Both the position numbers and the translations under genes were made by a program. This document shows, piece after piece, positions 60,092 to 64,000 of a stretch of DNA of 64,000 bases. The stretch covers positions 310,001 through 374,000 of the forward strand of contig JAFEVB010000018.1 in assembly GCA_032629725.1 (NCBI GenBank). Direction: 5' to 3'. Below the pieces are notes generated by a model. That model ran no database searches. It saw only the letters and a program-made list of their open reading frames with translations, and was not told the origin of the DNA. The stretch's first letter is position 1. The number at the start of each line of letters is the position of its first letter. This stretch comes from Gremmenia infestans. Taxonomy: Eukaryota; Ascomycota; Leotiomycetes; Helotiales; Hamatocanthoscyphaceae.

Positions 60092-60874
60092 ATGCCGCCA
60101 GACAACATCTTAAAAACTCTGGCTGCCCCAACTAATCCAATTGCGAGAGCGCCTGCTCGACGACAAGACCAAGCACTGGCTACAAACCCGCAAATCATTC
60201 TTATACGGCAGTCCGCTACCACGGTATCTCAACCACCCGATACCAAAGTTGTTCCAGCACCTCCAACATCTGGACGATTACAACGCGAGACATGGACGAA
60301 CACGCGCCGCCGTGCCGTCAACCTTTACTCGAGTATTCCGCGTACCTCAAGACGAACTACCCTTGCCACTGGAAACCAAGCCCCACATGAAGGGCGAAAC
60401 CGTCGTTGAGGCCAAGGCCCACGACAACAGGCTACCGAAACCGGGCCATCCAAGCCTGTAGATGGTCTTGTTGATGATGAGCGGCCTAATCTCATCACCT
60501 ACGTCAAGGAGTGGCGCAAGAGCCTTCAAGATGGCCCGTAGCTCTCTCTGGAGCTAGCTGCACGTATCAGTTTCAAGAAGACAACCAAATTGGAGAACAA
60601 GAACAGGATGAAGTGGCTCGCACTCGCCGTCAAGCCTGGGCCAGAGGGAGCATCCGCTCGCGAGCAGATTGAGCAACGGCGACTGGAGATCCTCCAATGG
60701 CACTAGGGCCAGACTTCCGACGCCATTGACCACGGCGGCGAATTGGACGACCCTGACTTGGTTCAGCTCGTCGAGAGTCGTTGGGTCTGGGATGTGACCG
60801 CTTTGGACTATGTCCTGAGTAACGAAATCCTTCTCCCAAGACATTTGCCGCCTTTAGCAATTTCGTCAAGCTAG
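60092..60874 (+). pseudogene. Decayed protein-coding gene of unknown family
   Basis: Protein-like sequence continues across this span only if the frame is changed. It begins MPPDNILK in one frame, moves near 60110 to another (LWLPQLIQLRERLL, HPIPKLFQHLQHLDDY, RVFRVPQDELPLPLE), returns to the first near 60430 (SKPVDGLVDDERPNLITYV), and is then cut by TAG at 60539 and at 60704. Beyond each stop the same frame stays protein-like (KWLALAVKPGPEGAS; LDDPDLVQLVESRWVWDV) to a stop at 60872-60874. Shifts without splice sites plus two stops are best read as a pseudogene. The parent family is not recognised. It is next to another unknown, possibly lineage-restricted gene, consistent with a fast-evolving region. 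Confidence 0.65.
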
Positions 60875-61305
60875 TGCAGACTTGATTATCAAGAGGAATT
60901 TGGTATGGAAGTCGAGGCAAATCAAAAAGTAGATTTAAATTCGAAAGGTCTTTAAACCCGTAGCGGTAAGGTAATCGCATCCTTTTGTAATTACAATCTA
61001 TGCAATGCATTCAAGATGTTAACTTTCAGCAGATCTGTGATTTGATATTGAGACTTGAAAGAAATCTAACACCGTGATCATGATCGAACGGATTTGAGCT
61101 AACTTGATGTCACTCTAAACTTAGAGATATTACAAGGTTCTTTCGTCGGAGGCAGCGGAGATGTTTATCTGACAACCGTTTTCCGTACGGAATTTGAGAC
61201 ATTAATAAGCACACTCTCAGCGTGAAGCGAATGTTGCAGGCAAGTCTATAGTCATCAAAACATATACCGTGAATAATATATACAGGCCAATTATGCTCAG
61301 GCCTC
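60875..61305. other. Intergenic region
   Basis: No gene seen between the pseudogene and the convergent desaturase gene. Confidence 0.5.
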
Positions 61306-62650
61306 CTACTGAACCCTCTTCTCCTCCGTCTTCTTCTTCACCTCCTCCACATCAAATTTCGCAAACTTGGCCGCAATCTCCTCCTCACTAAACTTCCGCA
61401 GCTTCGTTTTCAGCATCGCCGCAAGCTCAACCTGACTCATTCCAATCTGTTTTCCCATCGGAACAAGCTGTTTCGCCAAATGCATATAGTTCTTCGTCAA
61501 ACAACGAAAGGTGATTTCCAGATAATCGATATTCTGAAACACCAATGCACCTTCATTTGCATATCGCTCTTTGGCTTTCAAGAACGCACGCGGATGATCA
61601 CGCCAATGCCGACGTGGATTCAAGTGGTGAGAGGTATGGTAGCCATCATTAAAGCAGAAGCGATTCGACTATTCATATTAGTTTAGATCTTTTAGCAGAA
61701 GAATAACATACCGGTACGTCGATTAACGTAATACTGCTTCTGAAATCCGAATCCGGCTCCAGCTCATCCACCAACGCATGTTGACCCCAATTTCCAATCA
61801 TGAGTCCAAATCTCAGTACGACGAACGGGAGAATGAACACGAAGAGCGTGGGCTTGAAATTCAAGCGGGCGAGAAGGACCATGGCTGTGTAGCTTGAAAT
61901 TTCCGAGCAAAAGACCTTAGCCGCCAAATTGTATTTCCGCTTGCTTATAAAGTACAACGGCAGATCCATCCAGCACAGTAGGAGAAACCTCAATTCGTAT
62001 TGCAAGAAAGCAACGACTGAATCCCGTTGGTATCGAATGGTACTGCTTAAATCATCTGGACCGTTGCCTTCCACGTGATGAGCTTTCACGTGATGGTAAT
62101 AATATGAATCCCAGGTATGGCCCATCAGCGGCTCCAAGATGTATGGGAAAGTCCAGTCGAAGATAGCGTAGGATTTTTTTAGTACGCCATTGTTGTGGAT
62201 GTGATTGTGCATCATCAGGGTGAAGGCGCCGGAATACCATATTATGAGCAGCAGGTGTGCTACCCCATGCAGCAAATGGAAGTCGTGAAACAGATACAAG
62301 GCACTTGGAACAGCGGTGGCAAAGTATAGGATTATGTGGGTGACAAAGACGACATCGGTTTCGTTCCGTACAACGGTTCTTGCCCACTTGATATACAGTT
62401 GCAAGATGCTCTCACGAAGCGTACGACTGCTTTTCTTTTTGGGTTCCTCAGCATCCCAAGCGCAGAAGACGGTGGGCTGGAAGCCGGGGTGCTTAGGATC
62501 AGCTAAGGATGATAGACGATCGAGGGCAATTTGTGGTTGATGTTGACCTTTTGAAGCTTCATGGTCGTTGATATCTCGATATAATTCGTCAAGAACAATA
62601 ACATCCGATACTGTGAAGAAGGCCGAGTCCGGTCCCTTGAGATCCGACAT
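61306..62650 (-). CDS. Membrane fatty acid desaturase-like enzyme
   Basis: Two exons (62650..61712, 61668..61306; 43-nt intron) encode 433 aa. Three histidine boxes that hold the di-iron centre are present: HNHIH (148-152), HHVKAHH (186-192) and HTSHH (324-328, just after the intron). Hydrophobic stretches around them (VVFVTHIILYFATAVPSALYLF, KPTLFVFILPFVV) are membrane helices. The spacing fits the fatty-acid desaturase/hydroxylase superfamily, so it probably desaturates or hydroxylates a fatty acyl or sphingoid chain in the ER. The precise substrate is unknown. There is no cytochrome b5 domain. The C-terminal tail is charged and helical (EEEIAAKFAKFDVEEVKKK). ATG 62650 (MSDLKGPDSAFF) was chosen over the in-frame ATG at 62722, which would add a hydrophobic leader. 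Confidence 0.85.
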
Positions 62651-63597
62651 TCGATGGTGGGTCCTCGACGATCGATACGCTAGAGACGGAAGGAACAAGA
62701 TGAAGAATTGAAATATTGGCAAACTTTACAAGTTGGAAAGCACATCAAAGCGTTGAAGTATCTTCCATCATCTCCACAAGTTATACGCGTCACGTTATTG
62801 GGTAGGGATGTTATGCATGTGGTTCGTTTATACTATATGCACAAAGGGACCACTTGATGGGCCAATGGGATAATTCTCAGGGCCGGGCTGAACCCCTTTA
62901 CAGGATGACTAATCAGTCTGAGTTCCTTGCCTGAAGTAGGAACATTTATTATTGCCCGATCTTGAGTCTTCATTTGCGGACGATGTATTCCAGGTGTATG
63001 GCGGTTGCCTCCACTGGAGGATATCCATATCACTGATATCAGAAGTCCTTCTCTCGTCAAAAAGTCCCTTGATACCATTATCTTCATTTGTCTTGTATCT
63101 TCTTCCAGAGATCTATTAATCCAAACATAATGTTTATAATAGACGAGTAAGCTGGGTCCAAGATCAATTCTACCTGCATCTACCGTACTGAAACGATTCA
63201 GCTTTAGTTGCTAAGAATGTCTATTCTGGTAGATGGAAATACATCTGGAATAGCAAAGAGTACCTTCTATGACATTGAAACCTAGCAAGGCTTAAGGGTA
63301 TCAGGAAAGCCGCTAGCCGCTGTTCATCCTCTCTCCGTGGCCCTCCATATTCTCGGATGAGGAACCACATGCTACCGCAGATGAGCTCTTGACGAACATC
63401 GGTGTCCAGAGCTCTGTCACCCACGACGAAATTTGTGTCTTCGACGACGGAACCTGGCCCAAGTCCACTGGAGATAACGGGTAATATTCTTACGAGATTA
63501 TGAATACAAGAAGACTGAAGATCACCTGATTCCGTCTTGATGGACCGAGTGTCATGTTTCATTTATGAAGGGAACAAGATATCAAGACTCATCTACC
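62651..63597. other. Intergenic region
   Basis: Desaturase promoter and 3' flank of the oxygenase-like gene. A minus-strand frame is open at 63221-63562 but has no recognisable features. No gene supported. Confidence 0.45.
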
Positions 63598-63972
63598 TCA
63601 CTTCGTAGTATTCTTCTCCACAATGCCTCTCGCAAACTCCCCAAAGGTAATTCCCTGCTCCGAATCCACAATCTCCTCCAAGTTAGGCTGCGTGAACACC
63701 GCCAATGTATTCCTGGCAATCCTACCACCTTCATCTTCTCCACCAGCAACACCAGGTCGTACACCCCTGACAAAATGAGGTACGGCTTTGAATTTTCCTT
63801 TGGTAATTCGTTCGAGCGCTTCACCGGTCTGAAAGGCGATGCAGTCACGGGGGATCTTCACTTGGACCGTCTCCCCACTGCGAGATTGGATGTAGAGTCC
63901 TGCTGTTGGGTCTGGGGATGATGGGAGCTCGCCCAGGGTTGGCAGGTAGCGGGGGTTGTAGGCGTAGCCCAT
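63598..63972 (-). CDS. 2OG-Fe(II) oxygenase-like protein, 3' exon
   Basis: The last exon of a minus-strand gene that continues past the right window edge; an acceptor (TTTCAG) precedes codon ATG at 63972, which is internal rather than a start. The 124 residues have LYIQSRSGETVQVKIPRD, then CIAFQTGEALERITKGKF, AVPHFVRG and RIARNTLAVFTQP. This matches the C-terminal half of isopenicillin-N-synthase-like dioxygenases: the IPRDCIAFQTGEAL strand-turn, the distal iron-ligand His in the HFV strand and the RNTLAVFTQP segment, where the 2-oxoglutarate-binding Arg would lie. The HxD part must lie beyond the window. The substrate is unknown. Confidence 0.7.
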   Translation of the reverse strand: MGYAYNPRYLPTLGELPSSPDPTAGLYIQSRSGETVQVKIPRDCIAFQTGEALERITKGKFKAVPHFVRGVRPGVAGGEDEGGRIARNTLAVFTQPNLEEIVDSEQGITFGEFARGIVEKNTTK

Positions 63973-64000
63973 CTGAAAGTCTCAAAGTTAGTGATGCATT

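Noticed and set aside
63221..63562. 113-codon minus-strand open frame
   Set aside because: No domain-like pattern and in-frame context ends abruptly; possible 3' flank of the oxygenase-like gene.
1..64000. tRNA or rRNA genes, CRISPR arrays, intact transposons
   Set aside because: By eye I found no convincing tRNA A/B-box pair, rRNA core, spaced repeat array, transposase or LTR pair. tRNAscan-SE and a repeat search would be needed to exclude small or degraded ones.

Overview
The window is nuclear DNA from a filamentous ascomycete (Pezizomycotina). A plant-associated Leotiomycete-type fungus is my best guess, but no species can be named from sequence alone. Supporting signs are many short introns (about 43-130 nt, GTRNGT donors, CTAAC/CTGAC-like branch points), fungus-restricted families (Pal1, DUF7707-type wall protein, Rsc4, hybrid histidine kinase, Ypt35-like PX protein), and secreted plant-wall enzymes. 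I assembled exons by hand; for each multi-exon model except the one at 58252-59411, the phases add up to an uninterrupted frame, which is the main support for the models.

Layout. 1-5.5 kb: the 3' end of an unknown CxxC protein, a four-TM membrane protein, then 2.8 kb without a recognisable gene. 5.5-10.4 kb: a large PAS/GAF hybrid histidine kinase with a receiver domain. 11.2-18.3 kb, all on the minus strand: a GPI-anchored SGNH esterase, a pectin methylesterase, a DsbA-like thioredoxin-fold protein and a PX-domain protein. 19.5-32.9 kb, all on the plus strand: a DUF7707-like wall protein, a choline/ethanolamine phosphotransferase, an IQ-motif protein, a Sas4-like chromatin protein and TFIID subunit TAF2. 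33.4-36.8 kb is compact, with alternating strands: CDC26, an RGG-rich protein with a probable mitochondrial leader, mitochondrial ribosome recycling factor and an F-box-like protein. 37.4-47.5 kb holds housekeeping genes: ribosome-associated Hsp70 Ssb (10 exons), RSC subunit Rsc4, CKS1 and ERO1. 48.5-53.8 kb: a type-B carboxylesterase relative that has lost its catalytic Ser and His, and a small one-TM protein. An AT-rich, repeat-relic-like stretch follows (54.2-55.3 kb). 55.4-64 kb: Pal1, a lineage-restricted unknown gene, a broken pseudogene, a membrane fatty acid desaturase and the 3' end of a 2OG-Fe(II) oxygenase-like gene.

The genes do not form one pathway or a metabolite cluster. Most are conserved core functions (transcription, chromatin, cell cycle, translation, ER folding, lipid synthesis) interspersed with secreted or wall enzymes. 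I found no convincing new multi-gene system. The more unusual points are the apparent pseudo-esterase, two GC-AG introns, introns whose retention would give alternative products, an overlapping upstream ORF, and a decayed gene.
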